Below, one piece after another: positions 8,301 to 15,881 of a DNA stretch of 42,513 nt. A model generated the notes under the pieces. It saw only the letters and a program-made list of their open reading frames with translations. It was not told the DNA's origin and did not search any database. Both the position numbers and the translations under genes were made by a program. The number at the start of each line of letters is the position of its first letter. Position 1 is the stretch's first letter. Origin of the DNA: a virus; IMG/VR virus record IMGVR_UViG_3300003690_003733, positions 1 to 42,513 of that record. One strand, written 5' to 3'.

Positions 8301-10834
8301 ATCCGTGCATTCCCCTTGCGACGTTGCAGGCTGCGCACCTCGGCAACCGACCCATCAACCGCCGTCTTGACGATTGCCCGGAACTCCGCAGGCGACATTG
8401 TCGAATTGCGCGCATCAATGGTGATATTCGGCGCATAGGTGAACGATTCCCCGCCGCCAGCCGAAAGGCTTGAATTCGGCAGGATCGTTCCCGACACCGA
8501 CGGGATGAATGGCTCTGGGCCCTTTTCCCCGACGAGGTATGCTTTGCCCGCCGTAACCGGCCCGCCATTTGCACGCGCACCCGAAAGGTTCAGAATACCG
8601 GCCCCCGACGCGCTGCTCGCATATTGCCCATATCCGGCACTGGCAGAAACACCGCCACCGAACAGCGAACCGAAAATACCGCCGAAGTCGATACCACCGA
8701 AAAGACCACCAACCGCATTCTCAAGCGGCTTGGTCACAGCCATGCGCATGATGATCCGCGCGATATCCTTTTCGAGTGATTTCAGGACATCGCCCAGCTT
8801 TTCACCCGAAAGGATCGCATCCTCAAACCCGGTCGAAATCACATTGCCAAAGTCCCGTGCAAACTGACGGGCATCGCGCGCGGCCTCTGCTGCTTGATCC
8901 TCTGCCGTTTTCAGCCGTTCGTTGGCGTCGATCAGGTCTTCGATCTGCTGGCGCTGCTGCTCTGAAAGCTCGATCCCGCCTTCGCGGGCGGTTGCCTCGG
9001 CCTCCAGGATCGCCCGCAGTTTTTCACGCTCTACCCCTTGAACCTGCAGCAACCGGTTTTCAAGCTTAAGTGCCTCGATACTCTGATCAATATCGGCACG
9101 CGCCTCTATCTGCGCGTCAGCCGCCGAAGTCATATCCTTGATCGCTTTTTTCGTATCGTAGTACGATCCGGCCAACTCACGGATAACCGCAGCCTGACTG
9201 TGATTGCCGTCAATGCCCGCTTGCTGCAATGCGTTGTAGATTGCTTGTTCGCGGGCAGTTCTGCCAAGCTGATCTTCTTGGAACTTCAGATTTTCGATGA
9301 CTCGTTTGATCTGGTCCGCAGCCTTGTCGGAACCACCGCCGCCACCAGTCCCGCCAGAACCGGAACCACCGGAAACCGGAACATCACCGTTAAGCTGGGC
9401 AAGCACATCTCGCAGCTCTTCAAGGCGCTTTTTCTGCGCTTCGATTTTCCTGTCAAGGTCACTGGTCAGATCAAGTTTCGGGTCGAATGGCGACTGGATC
9501 GGCGCTTCTGCCGCCATCTGCTCAGCAACTTCATTAACCTTGCGCTGGGCCTCCAGTTGCTCAAGTGTTGCCTGTGCCGCCGAAATACGCGCCTGCGCTT
9601 CCTGCCTTGCAGCACCTGCCGCCTCTGATGACAGCTTTGTCCCATCACCAAGCGCGACGTTAAGACGCTCCATAGCAAGTTTGTGATCTTCGGCGGCTTG
9701 CTCTGCCTGACTCTGGCGTGTCGAAAGAAGGTAAACCGCACCCGACAGAACAGTGATCGCAGCACCTACCGGGCCGCCAAGGAACGCCATGGCGACACCA
9801 GCCCCGCGGGCTGCAACACCAAGTGAAAGCATACCCGCAGCCGCTACGCGTGACGCGTTTGCCACTTGCGGCAAAGCCGCCTGCATTCGCAGGAACGATA
9901 TTGTCGCCATCGCAGCAGATGCACCGGCAGCACCCATGCTGGTTACAAGCGGCGCCAAGAAACGGCCAGCAGCAGCGGCACCGACCAAAGCCAGCACATC
10001 CGCCACGCCCTCAAGGTTATCCGTCAAACCAACAACAGCGCCACTTGCAATCTCAAGCGCGCCTGCCATCACATCAATGCCGCCGCTTTCGCCGATGGTC
10101 ACATACAGATCATCAACCGCATCCTTGAGGTTCGAGAACCGGCCAGACAGGTTGTCCATCTTTTCGGACATCGCCCCGCCAAAGTTATTGCGGGCAAGGT
10201 CTTGCAGATAGCGTTCGATCTCTGCGGCATTCTTGCCGATGGTCGTGGTCAGGCCACGGAACGTGAACGCAACGTTTTCACCTTCGGAGCTGGCCTTGAT
10301 GCCAAATTCCTTAAGGCGTTCAAACTCGCCCGTGGTCGCATCGGCAACCGCCTGGATAAAGTCATCTAGCGACTTGCCATTGAACGAACTGGCGATATCG
10401 CCATAGGCCCGAAGCGCCTCCATCGACGGGTCAAGGCCAAGGTTTTTCAGGCTGATGAATGCCTGCGTGACCTCGGATAGCTGAAACGGCGTTTCCTTGG
10501 CAAACACACGCAACCCGGCAAAAGCCTGATCGGCTGCCGTAGCAGACCCCGTCGCCACCTTGAGCGATGTCTGCAAGTCCTGAAACTGCGCATTGACCTG
10601 GGCAATCCCGGTGGCGATTTCCGCCACACCAAGGCTGACACCAAGCCCCGCCAGAATGCCGATGGTTGCCTGTGCACTGCGCCCGATGCGCGAAAGCGCA
10701 CTGGAGGACGACAGCGCCGCACGGTTTACCCGTTTGTCAAAGTTGTTAACGATCCCTTCGCCCTTGCGCAGCTCATTGCGCATTTGCTGGGTGTTGGCTT
10801 CGATCCGTACCAGAAGATCCGCAACAGTCGCCAT
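8297..10834 (-). CDS. Tail tape measure protein
   Basis: 845 aa. The N-terminus (residues 1-60) is a helical region with MRNELRKGEG. It is followed by the conserved tape-measure domain (about 70-260, with AKETPFQLSEVTQAF and SFNGKSLDDFIQAVAD), hydrophobic helices (about 265-380), and long coiled coils around a Gly/Ser-rich linker near 490. The C-terminus has a GGIFGSLFGGG stretch and GGPVTAGKAYLVGEKGPE, typical of lambda-like tape measures. It sets tail length and is ejected with DNA. The length fits a tail of about 120-130 nm if the usual 0.15 nm per residue holds (inference). Confidence 0.93.
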   Translation of the reverse strand: MATVADLLVRIEANTQQMRNELRKGEGIVNNFDKRVNRAALSSSSALSRIGRSAQATIGILAGLGVSLGVAEIATGIAQVNAQFQDLQTSLKVATGSATAADQAFAGLRVFAKETPFQLSEVTQAFISLKNLGLDPSMEALRAYGDIASSFNGKSLDDFIQAVADATTGEFERLKEFGIKASSEGENVAFTFRGLTTTIGKNAAEIERYLQDLARNNFGGAMSEKMDNLSGRFSNLKDAVDDLYVTIGESGGIDVMAGALEIASGAVVGLTDNLEGVADVLALVGAAAAGRFLAPLVTSMGAAGASAAMATISFLRMQAALPQVANASRVAAAGMLSLGVAARGAGVAMAFLGGPVGAAITVLSGAVYLLSTRQSQAEQAAEDHKLAMERLNVALGDGTKLSSEAAGAARQEAQARISAAQATLEQLEAQRKVNEVAEQMAAEAPIQSPFDPKLDLTSDLDRKIEAQKKRLEELRDVLAQLNGDVPVSGGSGSGGTGGGGGSDKAADQIKRVIENLKFQEDQLGRTAREQAIYNALQQAGIDGNHSQAAVIRELAGSYYDTKKAIKDMTSAADAQIEARADIDQSIEALKLENRLLQVQGVEREKLRAILEAEATAREGGIELSEQQRQQIEDLIDANERLKTAEDQAAEAARDARQFARDFGNVISTGFEDAILSGEKLGDVLKSLEKDIARIIMRMAVTKPLENAVGGLFGGIDFGGIFGSLFGGGVSASAGYGQYASSASGAGILNLSGARANGGPVTAGKAYLVGEKGPEPFIPSVSGTILPNSSLSAGGGESFTYAPNITIDARNSTMSPAEFRAIVKTAVDGSVAEVRSLQRRKGNARI

Positions 10835-10848
10835 CGAAGCACCCCAAC

Positions 10849-10875
10849 AAAAAAGGGTGCCCGAACCGACACCCT
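10849..10875 (-). terminator. Terminator between chaperone and tape measure genes
   Basis: AGGGTG (10870-10875 on the opposite arm) and CACCCT arms enclose a short loop, followed on the transcribed strand by T6. The hairpin covers the stop codon of the chaperone gene (10874). It should limit read-through into the tape measure gene, whose product is needed in few copies. Confidence 0.6.
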
Positions 10876-11062
10876 ATTTACCCATTTTTCTGACCACGGC
10901 ATCCTGAAACGCCTTGAACCCGTTGCGCTGGCGTTTGGCTGCTGCGGCCTCTGGATGGGCGGACTCAAACCAGCCATCAAAGGCAATCATCATTTCATGC
11001 GGGGTTGATCGCCAGAACCGGTCTTCTGACCACCCCATGCGCCCGCAAGCCAACGCCGCCAT
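10874..11062 (-). CDS. Tail assembly chaperone (GTA-type, second frame)
   Basis: 62 aa from the ATG at 11062. The motif GWSEDRFWRSTPHEMMIAF is that of the Phage_TAC_6 family (rcc01693/DUF2376 of gene transfer agents), which helps the tape measure during tail assembly. The frame stays open upstream of the ATG (GYPFRR) to about 11110 and lies in the -1 frame of the first chaperone, which it overlaps by 73 nt. It may be made from its own ATG, as an extension by -1 frameshifting, or both. Confidence 0.75.
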   Translation of the reverse strand: MAALACGRMGWSEDRFWRSTPHEMMIAFDGWFESAHPEAAAAKRQRNGFKAFQDAVVRKMGK

Positions 11063-11457
11063 CCGCCGGAACGGGTAGCCCGTTCCGGCATCGGCTCCCC
11101 CGCGTCATCATCCTTGGCCCGGTCTTCCTCGTCGGAATCCCGCCCCCCGGTAAGGCCAAAGACAACGAACTTGCCAACCGCTTGATAATATTCAACCGCC
11201 CCGCCAGCATCGAGGATCCACTGCCCGACCTGATCACGGTCAACATCCTCACCCGCCGCCCGAAGGCCGCAGGTCAGAATGATCGCCATATCGGTCAGGC
11301 TGACAGTCAGCGACACCGCATTGGCCGTAAGCTGCTGCAACGCCTTGCCGGTTTCGGTTTCGATTTCCGAAAGCGCGGTAAAGCTGGGGCGCAACACACG
11401 CTGCGCCCCACCAATATCAATCGCGATTTCGCCGCGATATTCGTTGGCCGTCATCAT
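10990..11457 (-). CDS. Tail assembly chaperone (GTA family, PF11836-type)
   Basis: 155 aa. The N-terminus (YRGEIAIDIGGAQRVLRP, SFTALSEIE) and LRAAGEDV match GTA-type tail assembly chaperones. The C-terminal third after GGRDSDEEDRAKDDD is low-complexity and overlaps the second chaperone's frame. By analogy with lambda G/G-T the pair binds the tape measure. The ATG at 11457 (or 11454) overlaps the tail-tube stop as ATGA. Confidence 0.8.
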   Translation of the reverse strand: MMTANEYRGEIAIDIGGAQRVLRPSFTALSEIETETGKALQQLTANAVSLTVSLTDMAIILTCGLRAAGEDVDRDQVGQWILDAGGAVEYYQAVGKFVVFGLTGGRDSDEEDRAKDDDAGEPMPERATRSGGWRRWLAGAWGGQKTGSGDQPRMK

Positions 11458-12149
11458 GCATACCCGGTGACATATACCGGGCGGGCAGACGGCGACAGGG
11501 TGAAGTCATACGGGTTCGGATCGTCCTTGCCGCCACCACCGGACTGACCGGAAATCGAGAACGGCGCGTAGTAGCTGTCAAGGTACGAGTTGATCACCAG
11601 GCGGCAATTGACATCCGTGCCGTTGTCGATGGCATCCGAAAGCTTTTTCCAGTTGCCATGCTCACCATCGGTGGTGAATTCGATCTTGCCACCTGCCGTG
11701 ACCGACATGGTGACCGTACCGGCACCCTGCGGCGACCAGTTGCCACTGTTCTTGTCTCCAAAGTCAATCTGACTGGCGGACTTCTCATAGGTCGTGTTGT
11801 CCTGCCCAAGCAGCAGGGAGTAATTCTCGACCGTGATGGTGACACTTTCGCCCGCTGCCTCGGTGACAAGGGTCACGTCCTGGCGGGTATCGGGATCAAC
11901 CGGGGCCTTAAGCGTAAGCGAACCCGCCGCCGCCGTGGTGACGATTGCGGTGAAATCCGGGTTGTCGGCAAAGCCGGTCACGGTGATCTGCGACCCCTGC
12001 TTGATGCCGCCATCAATGAAACCGTCACCGGAATCCGACATGGTAATCGTGCTGCCGGAAACCGACAGGCCATAGGTGATCGCCGCCGACAGGGCCGCAC
12101 CGCCGCCACCAACATAAAGCAAACAATGCTTTGCTGTTTCTTTCGTCAT
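11454..12149 (-). CDS. Major tail tube protein
   Basis: 231 aa, beta-rich. The gene order (tail terminator, this gene, chaperones, tape measure) and features such as GNWKKLSDAID, NCRLVINSYLD and a Gly-rich C-terminal loop (SGQSGGGGKDD) fit a TP901-1/GTA-like tube subunit. The ATG at 12149 has AAGGAA 8-10 nt upstream and is preferred to an upstream TTG. An Ig-like segment (about residues 45-90, SQITVTGFADNPDF) is likely. A terminator lies between it and the preceding gene, so high tube expression must use another promoter or read-through. Confidence 0.8.
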   Translation of the reverse strand: MTKETAKHCLLYVGGGGAALSAAITYGLSVSGSTITMSDSGDGFIDGGIKQGSQITVTGFADNPDFTAIVTTAAAGSLTLKAPVDPDTRQDVTLVTEAAGESVTITVENYSLLLGQDNTTYEKSASQIDFGDKNSGNWSPQGAGTVTMSVTAGGKIEFTTDGEHGNWKKLSDAIDNGTDVNCRLVINSYLDSYYAPFSISGQSGGGGKDDPNPYDFTLSPSARPVYVTGYA

Positions 12150-12177
12150 CACTTGGTTCCTTGTTAATGCCGCCACC

Positions 12178-12201
12178 AAAAAAGGCCGCTTATGCGGCCT
12201 T
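12178..12201 (-). terminator. Terminator after the tail terminator gene
   Basis: Perfect 8-bp stem (AAGGCCGC / GCGGCCTT) with an ATAA loop on the transcribed strand, followed by T6. It overlaps the stop codon of the DUF3168-type gene (12190) and lies about 30 nt before the tube gene start. Confidence 0.7.
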
Positions 12202-12579
12202 GTCTGCGCCTATCCGATACCGCGCAACCCCATGGGTCAGGCGGTCATCGACATCCGGTAATGTTTCCGAAAATTCAAACCGGCATGAAATCGCATCCAT
12301 GCCATCAATGGTCAGATCGGCGTCATGCAAAACGCCATAAATCTCGCCAAGCAGTTGCTTGGCCTCGCGCCGCCCGTCCGATGCATCCGACCAGACATGC
12401 AAGTTAACCGTCACACCAAAGCCAAGACTGGTCTTGGTATCTTCTGGCACCTGCGTATCATCGCCGATCACCACATAGGGCATCTGTGCTTTGCTGGGCA
12501 CATTGTCATGCACCTCGCATTCCAATGCCGCATCCAGCACAGAAAACAGCGCCTTTTGCACCGGCCACGAAGCATCCAT
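12190..12579 (-). CDS. Tail terminator / completion protein (DUF3168)
   Basis: 129 aa. YVVIGDDTQ, VNLHVWSD, AKQLLGEIYGVLHD and the final RYRIGADK form the DUF3168 pattern, which corresponds to the tail completion/terminator protein of HK97-like phages and gene transfer agents. It caps the tail tube and joins it to the head. It lies between HK97 gp10-type and tube genes, its standard place. Confidence 0.88.
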   Translation of the reverse strand: MDASWPVQKALFSVLDAALECEVHDNVPSKAQMPYVVIGDDTQVPEDTKTSLGFGVTVNLHVWSDASDGRREAKQLLGEIYGVLHDADLTIDGMDAISCRFEFSETLPDVDDRLTHGVARYRIGADKAA

Positions 12580-12584
12580 AACGC

Positions 12585-12998
12585 CTACCTGCTTTTATAA
12601 AATGCCAACCGATCCAGCGTGTTGTTGATCGCCTTGGCGATCCGCTTGGTGATATCCGCCCGGTTCATTTCCCATGCCGGGAACAGGAACGGATGGGCGC
12701 GTTGCCGCGACGTGCCAAGTTCTTCGAACGCCGCACGCCAACCAGCTTGCCGCCAAAGCCGCTTCCATTTTGAACTGAAACCGATCTGGGCTGACATCTT
12801 GTCACGTCCCAACTTGTGACTGATCGATGCCGCCAAATCGCCGCTATCCTTATGCACCAACCGCTTGGCGTCATATTCGATCAACTCGGCAGCTTCGCGC
12901 ACTTCGTCGCGAACCTCTTGCGAAACTTCATCGGGCAACCGCCGCAACAGCCGGCGGAAATTGTTCACCCCGCGCAGCCCAGATCCCCGACGGCTCAT
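12585..12998 (-). CDS. HK97 gp10-type neck protein
   Basis: 137 aa from the ATG at 12998 (MSRRGSG). The sequence LRRLPDEVSQEVRDEV, LIEYDAKRLVHKDSGDLAASISHK and the late HPFLFPAWE motif are characteristic of the HK97 gp10 family of head-tail connector proteins. An earlier in-frame start exists only six codons upstream and would overlap the terminator stem. It is the first gene after the accessory island and its upstream terminator. Confidence 0.88.
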   Translation of the reverse strand: MSRRGSGLRGVNNFRRLLRRLPDEVSQEVRDEVREAAELIEYDAKRLVHKDSGDLAASISHKLGRDKMSAQIGFSSKWKRLWRQAGWRAAFEELGTSRQRAHPFLFPAWEMNRADITKRIAKAINNTLDRLAFYKSR

Positions 12999-13010
12999 AC
13001 CCAACCCCCA

Positions 13011-13041
13011 AAACAAAAGGGCCGCCAGAAGGCAGCCCTTT
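13011..13041 (-). terminator. Terminator of the antirepressor gene
   Basis: AAAGGGC-GCC and GGC-GCCCTTT arms (13016-13041) around a 4-base loop, followed on the transcribed strand by TTTTGTTTTG. It closes the leftward transcript of the island genes at 13072-14226 just before gp10. Confidence 0.65.
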
Positions 13042-13071
13042 AATCCATTTAAATATGCCTGTGTGGCCTAT

Positions 13072-13890
13072 TTATTTTTGCTTGCCACCTTGGACCAGAT
13101 CAAAAACCGACTGTCCCTCTACCTGCCGGTCAAGACGGTCTTTTAGCGGGCCCCACCCGCCCTTGGCCAGCCATGCGTTGATGGCTTCGCGCGGGAACAG
13201 TTTGCGTCCATAGACATCGCGATGGATGGTGAAATGCGGGCTGCTTTCACAGAACCGCGTCAACGCGTTGCTGACCGCCTGAATGAAGCCGCGCGGACGT
13301 TTTTTCACACCATTCTCGATCGCGACTTGCAAAGCCGGAACAGAAGTAACCGCCCCGACCTGTGGATTGCGCGACAGATGATGTTCGATCATCTGCGGCA
13401 TCATCTGCTTGGTGAATTCCGTCATGGCTTCTACGACCATTTCTTTCACCATATCGCGGATGGCATCCATCTGAACGCCATCCTTGCGAACCGCCGCCCC
13501 GTGCGTCCAGTAATCATGCAGCGCAATCGCTGATTCTTCCTGATACAGAACAATGCGCTGGCGCTTTTCCGAATCATTGATCTTGTTCGGATTGATAGAC
13601 GCCAACCACAAGGGCAACTTTCGAACCGGCATGGCAAGCATTTGATAACACTTACCATCTCGACCAGTTGTGGCGATATGACCACAACTGAATTTCGCGG
13701 ACTGATCCGCCAGCTTCTTACGCTGGCTCGACCAATCAAGGCCCATTCCCTCAACAACCGACCGCATAGCAACATACGGCTGGCCATTGTGTTCGAAGGT
13801 AACAAGACGACTTCCATGAAAATCCAGAACGACAAGATCATTGCCGCCCGGATTGTCATTGATCGGATTGAACTTACGTGCTGCTGACAT
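13072..13890 (-). CDS. P22-type antirepressor (P22_AR_N)
   Basis: 272 aa. The N-terminal half has the P22_AR_N signature (LDFHGSRLVTFEHNGQPYVAMRSV, EGMGLDW, LAMPVRKLPLWLASI). The C-terminal half (about residues 180-260) contains PRGFIQAVSNALTRF, HRDVYGRKLFPREAIN and WLAKGGWGPLKDRLDRQ, and is close to that of the gene at 29329-30168. Such proteins bind and inactivate phage repressors or act as DNA-binding regulators. It is the leftward part of the island, outside any usual immunity region, and ends at a terminator. ATG at 13890 is chosen; a start three codons earlier is possible. Confidence 0.85.
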   Translation of the reverse strand: MSAARKFNPINDNPGGNDLVVLDFHGSRLVTFEHNGQPYVAMRSVVEGMGLDWSSQRKKLADQSAKFSCGHIATTGRDGKCYQMLAMPVRKLPLWLASINPNKINDSEKRQRIVLYQEESAIALHDYWTHGAAVRKDGVQMDAIRDMVKEMVVEAMTEFTKQMMPQMIEHHLSRNPQVGAVTSVPALQVAIENGVKKRPRGFIQAVSNALTRFCESSPHFTIHRDVYGRKLFPREAINAWLAKGGWGPLKDRLDRQVEGQSVFDLVQGGKQK

Positions 13891-13929
13891 AGCAAACACT
13901 CCATTGATGTTGAAACAACCCCCGTTGTG

Positions 13930-14226
13930 TCACATCCCCAAATCCCGAAGCGCCAGCAGATCGGCCCTCAGGCTGTTGACCTGCGTGACAAGCAGGTCAG
14001 TCCCCTTCTCGCTCATGCCGCTGATACCGGGGTTAACCCAATCCAGCAGCACATCCATTTTCGCCTTGAACTCGCCCACATCACGCGGACGCACGGTCAA
14101 AAGCTGATCCTCCAGCCATTCGATCAAATGACTGTTGTGGTCGGCGTCACCCGCCTGACTTAATTTTTGGTAAGTCCCGATATAGTCCGTGACCGTCACC
14201 GGTACTGAAATCGTGCTGTCCGACAT
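13930..14226 (-). CDS. Small island protein, unknown
   Basis: 98 aa, mainly helical, with no membrane segment. A clear ATG at 14226 follows the operator region, and the gene ends 40 nt before the antirepressor, so the two form one leftward transcript. The acidic central part (IEWLEDQLLTVRPRDVGEF) and C-terminal helices do not match a family I know. It could be a partner or inhibitor of the antirepressor or of the divergent WYL-TerB protein (inference from position only). Confidence 0.6.
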   Translation of the reverse strand: MSDSTISVPVTVTDYIGTYQKLSQAGDADHNSHLIEWLEDQLLTVRPRDVGEFKAKMDVLLDWVNPGISGMSEKGTDLLVTQVNSLRADLLALRDLGM

Positions 14227-14245
14227 GATTAAATTGCCTCACTAC

Positions 14246-14308
14246 GCATCAGGTGGTATTTTAAGTATCACTTGATACGTAAATGGTCAATTAAAAATCA
14301 TATGGTAC
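14246..14308. promoter_or_regulatory. Operator array between divergent island genes
   Basis: Three related 14-bp sites share the pattern ATCA-NN-TG(A/G)TA: GCATCAGGTGGTAT (14246-14259), the perfect palindrome GTATCACTTGATAC (14265-14278) and AAATCATATGGTAC (14295-14308). A weaker fourth copy (CCATCATATGACAG) is at 14565-14578. They cover the start regions of the HTH gene and the leftward genes, so the HTH protein probably represses itself and both directions. A leftward -35 TTGACC at 14284-14289 with TACTTA 17 nt on is possible. Confidence 0.6.
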
Positions 14309-14312
14309 AAAA

Positions 14313-14552
14313 ATGATCACTGGATCGCAGATACGAGCAGCCCGCGCCATCATCAAAATCACCGCACAACAACTTGCCGAACTCGCAGAAGTAGGACTTA
14401 TGACTGTTCGACGGGCAGAATCCTTTGACGACACCGTGCCTAACATCAACAAACCCAATCTCTCTGCCATCCAAACAGCGCTGGAAAGCAAAGGCGTAAT
14501 ATTCATTTCCGAGAACGGCGAAGGCGCTGGCGTCCGTCTGCGAAAATCCTGA
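14313..14552 (+). CDS. HTH regulator of the island (Cro/CI family)
   Basis: 79 aa with an XRE-type helix-turn-helix over about residues 5-60 (RAARAIIKITAQQLAELAEV, MTVRRAE). It probably binds the operator array directly upstream. There is no evident Shine-Dalgarno (AT-rich leader only), so translation may be leaderless or weak. It is the rightward partner of the leftward small protein and antirepressor, and precedes the WYL-TerB gene by about 60 nt. Confidence 0.85.
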   Translation: MITGSQIRAARAIIKITAQQLAELAEVGLMTVRRAESFDDTVPNINKPNLSAIQTALESKGVIFISENGEGAGVRLRKS

Positions 14553-14557
14553 AATAT

Positions 14558-14587
14558 TTGACTCCCATCATATGACAGACGTAGCAT
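14558..14587 (+). promoter_or_regulatory. Putative promoter of the WYL-TerB gene
   Basis: TTGACT (14558-14563) and TAGCAT (14582-14587) are spaced by 18 nt, and the fourth operator-like site (14565-14578) lies between them. This suggests the WYL-TerB gene has its own promoter under the island HTH protein. Confidence 0.45.
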
Positions 14588-14615
14588 TCCACCCCTGATT
14601 GCAACGGGGTGAGAA

Positions 14616-15398
14616 ATGCCAGTAAACAAAATCTTCCACGCCAAGAACGCGCCGCCCATTCCGGGCACATGGCCGCCAATTCATGATGAACCGGAAGAAG
14701 CCATTACCTTCGCGCCCGCCAGCAACCCGGATGCCGAACTTGATATCGGCGACATCTCCTTTGCCATCGAATATTGCGACAGCCGAAACCGCATCACCAT
14801 GCGCCGTATTACGGTTCACCGATGCGATACAGAGCCAACGGCCTATCGCATTCATGCTCATTGTCACGAGCGCAAGAAGTACCGATCATTCCTTAGCACC
14901 GGCATTCTGTCGGTCATTGATGTTGACGGCGTGACCTATCACCCGGTCGCGTTCTTTCGCAACGAACTCTCGACCGATGTAGACCCGAACCGCTTTCCGC
15001 CCAGCGACTTCACACCGGGCGCTGAAAAACGCGCCCCGGCTGGCCAGTTCGCCAAGCAGAAATTCCGCCATCAAATGCGGCTGCTTTCAACGCTATCGCG
15101 CAGCGACGGATTCATGCATCCAGCCGAACTTGATTTCATGCTCGATCACGTCGCCAAAGGCTGTATTGACCTTGGACGCCCGATGATGGACGCGGACACC
15201 GCAGCGATTACCGCCTACCTGAAACGCCTCCACCCTACTGAAAGCCAGATCAACGACGCCTTTGACGCCATTTGGGACCTTGACCTGCAACAGCGGCGGC
15301 AATTCCTTGATGCCTGCCACGAACTGATCAAAGCTGATGGCGTCCTGAAACCCGAAGAACTCGAACTGTTCCAAAGCTTCGAAGACGAATTCGGTTAA
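14616..15398 (+). CDS. WYL-like / TerB-like two-domain protein
   Basis: 260 aa. Residues about 48-102 resemble a WYL ligand-sensing domain (FAIEYCDSRNRITMRRITV, RIHAHCHERKKYRSFL). Residues about 150-258 are helical and TerB-like (LLSTLSRSDGFMHPAELDFM, ACHELIKADGVLKPEELE). WYL domains are common in regulators of phage and defence systems, and TerB-like domains occur in stress and defence proteins. There is no DNA-binding domain, so it may sense a nucleotide or DNA signal for the HTH protein next to it. SD-like GGGGTGAG precedes the ATG. Its stop overlaps the stop of the convergent head-closure gene by 4 nt. Confidence 0.75.
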   Translation: MPVNKIFHAKNAPPIPGTWPPIHDEPEEAITFAPASNPDAELDIGDISFAIEYCDSRNRITMRRITVHRCDTEPTAYRIHAHCHERKKYRSFLSTGILSVIDVDGVTYHPVAFFRNELSTDVDPNRFPPSDFTPGAEKRAPAGQFAKQKFRHQMRLLSTLSRSDGFMHPAELDFMLDHVAKGCIDLGRPMMDADTAAITAYLKRLHPTESQINDAFDAIWDLDLQQRRQFLDACHELIKADGVLKPEELELFQSFEDEFG

Positions 15399-15718
15399 GG
15401 CGTCACCTTCTCGGCCATGATGGTCATGAAGGCGGCGTTTGTTTCACTCGGTGCGGATCGGATCCGCAACACATCCCCGTTGCTGCGCACGATCCGATCG
15501 GCTTCATTGACATCGGTCCGGCGATACAGCCCGATTTCATACATGGTGCTGCTGCCAACCTGTGCGGCGCGCACCTGTTCATTGCCCGACATCGGCTTGA
15601 CCTTGGCCCAGCTTTTCGCACCAAGCTGCGCCCAAGCCTCCACCGACCCGCCCCCGGCATTCTGGGTATAACTGCCCCGCTCAAACGTGATCAGCTCATT
15701 CATTTCACCGGGCTGCAT
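15395..15718 (-). CDS. Head-tail closure protein (SPP1 gp16-like)
   Basis: 107 aa. ELITFERGSYTQNAGGG, KVKPMSGNEQVRA and the final AFMTIMAEKV are features of the phage head-closure protein family (PF05521-type). It seals the connector after packaging. Its stop codon overlaps that of the convergent island gene, and upstream it overlaps the small gene at 15705. Confidence 0.85.
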   Translation of the reverse strand: MQPGEMNELITFERGSYTQNAGGGSVEAWAQLGAKSWAKVKPMSGNEQVRAAQVGSSTMYEIGLYRRTDVNEADRIVRSNGDVLRIRSAPSETNAAFMTIMAEKVTP

Positions 15719-15881
15719 CAGAACCGCCAGATTTCAACTCGATATTCGCACCGGACACCCACGCACCAAGGCGAAGGATAACCAGACCGACCTTGAACCG
15801 CCAAAGACCGGTAACGCGAATCTCAAGCGTAATGTTTTCGCGTGCGACCTTGCAGACATTGATATCTGAAATCGTAGCCAT
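15705..15881 (-). CDS. Small head-tail-region protein
   Basis: 58 aa from the ATG at 15881, which overlaps the stop of the connector gene as ATGA. It has a central hydrophobic stretch (FKVGLVILRLGAWVSG) that could be a membrane or packing helix. It overlaps the head-closure gene by 14 nt. Function unknown; coupling on both sides supports translation. Confidence 0.65.
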   Translation of the reverse strand: MATISDINVCKVARENITLEIRVTGLWRFKVGLVILRLGAWVSGANIELKSGGSDAAR

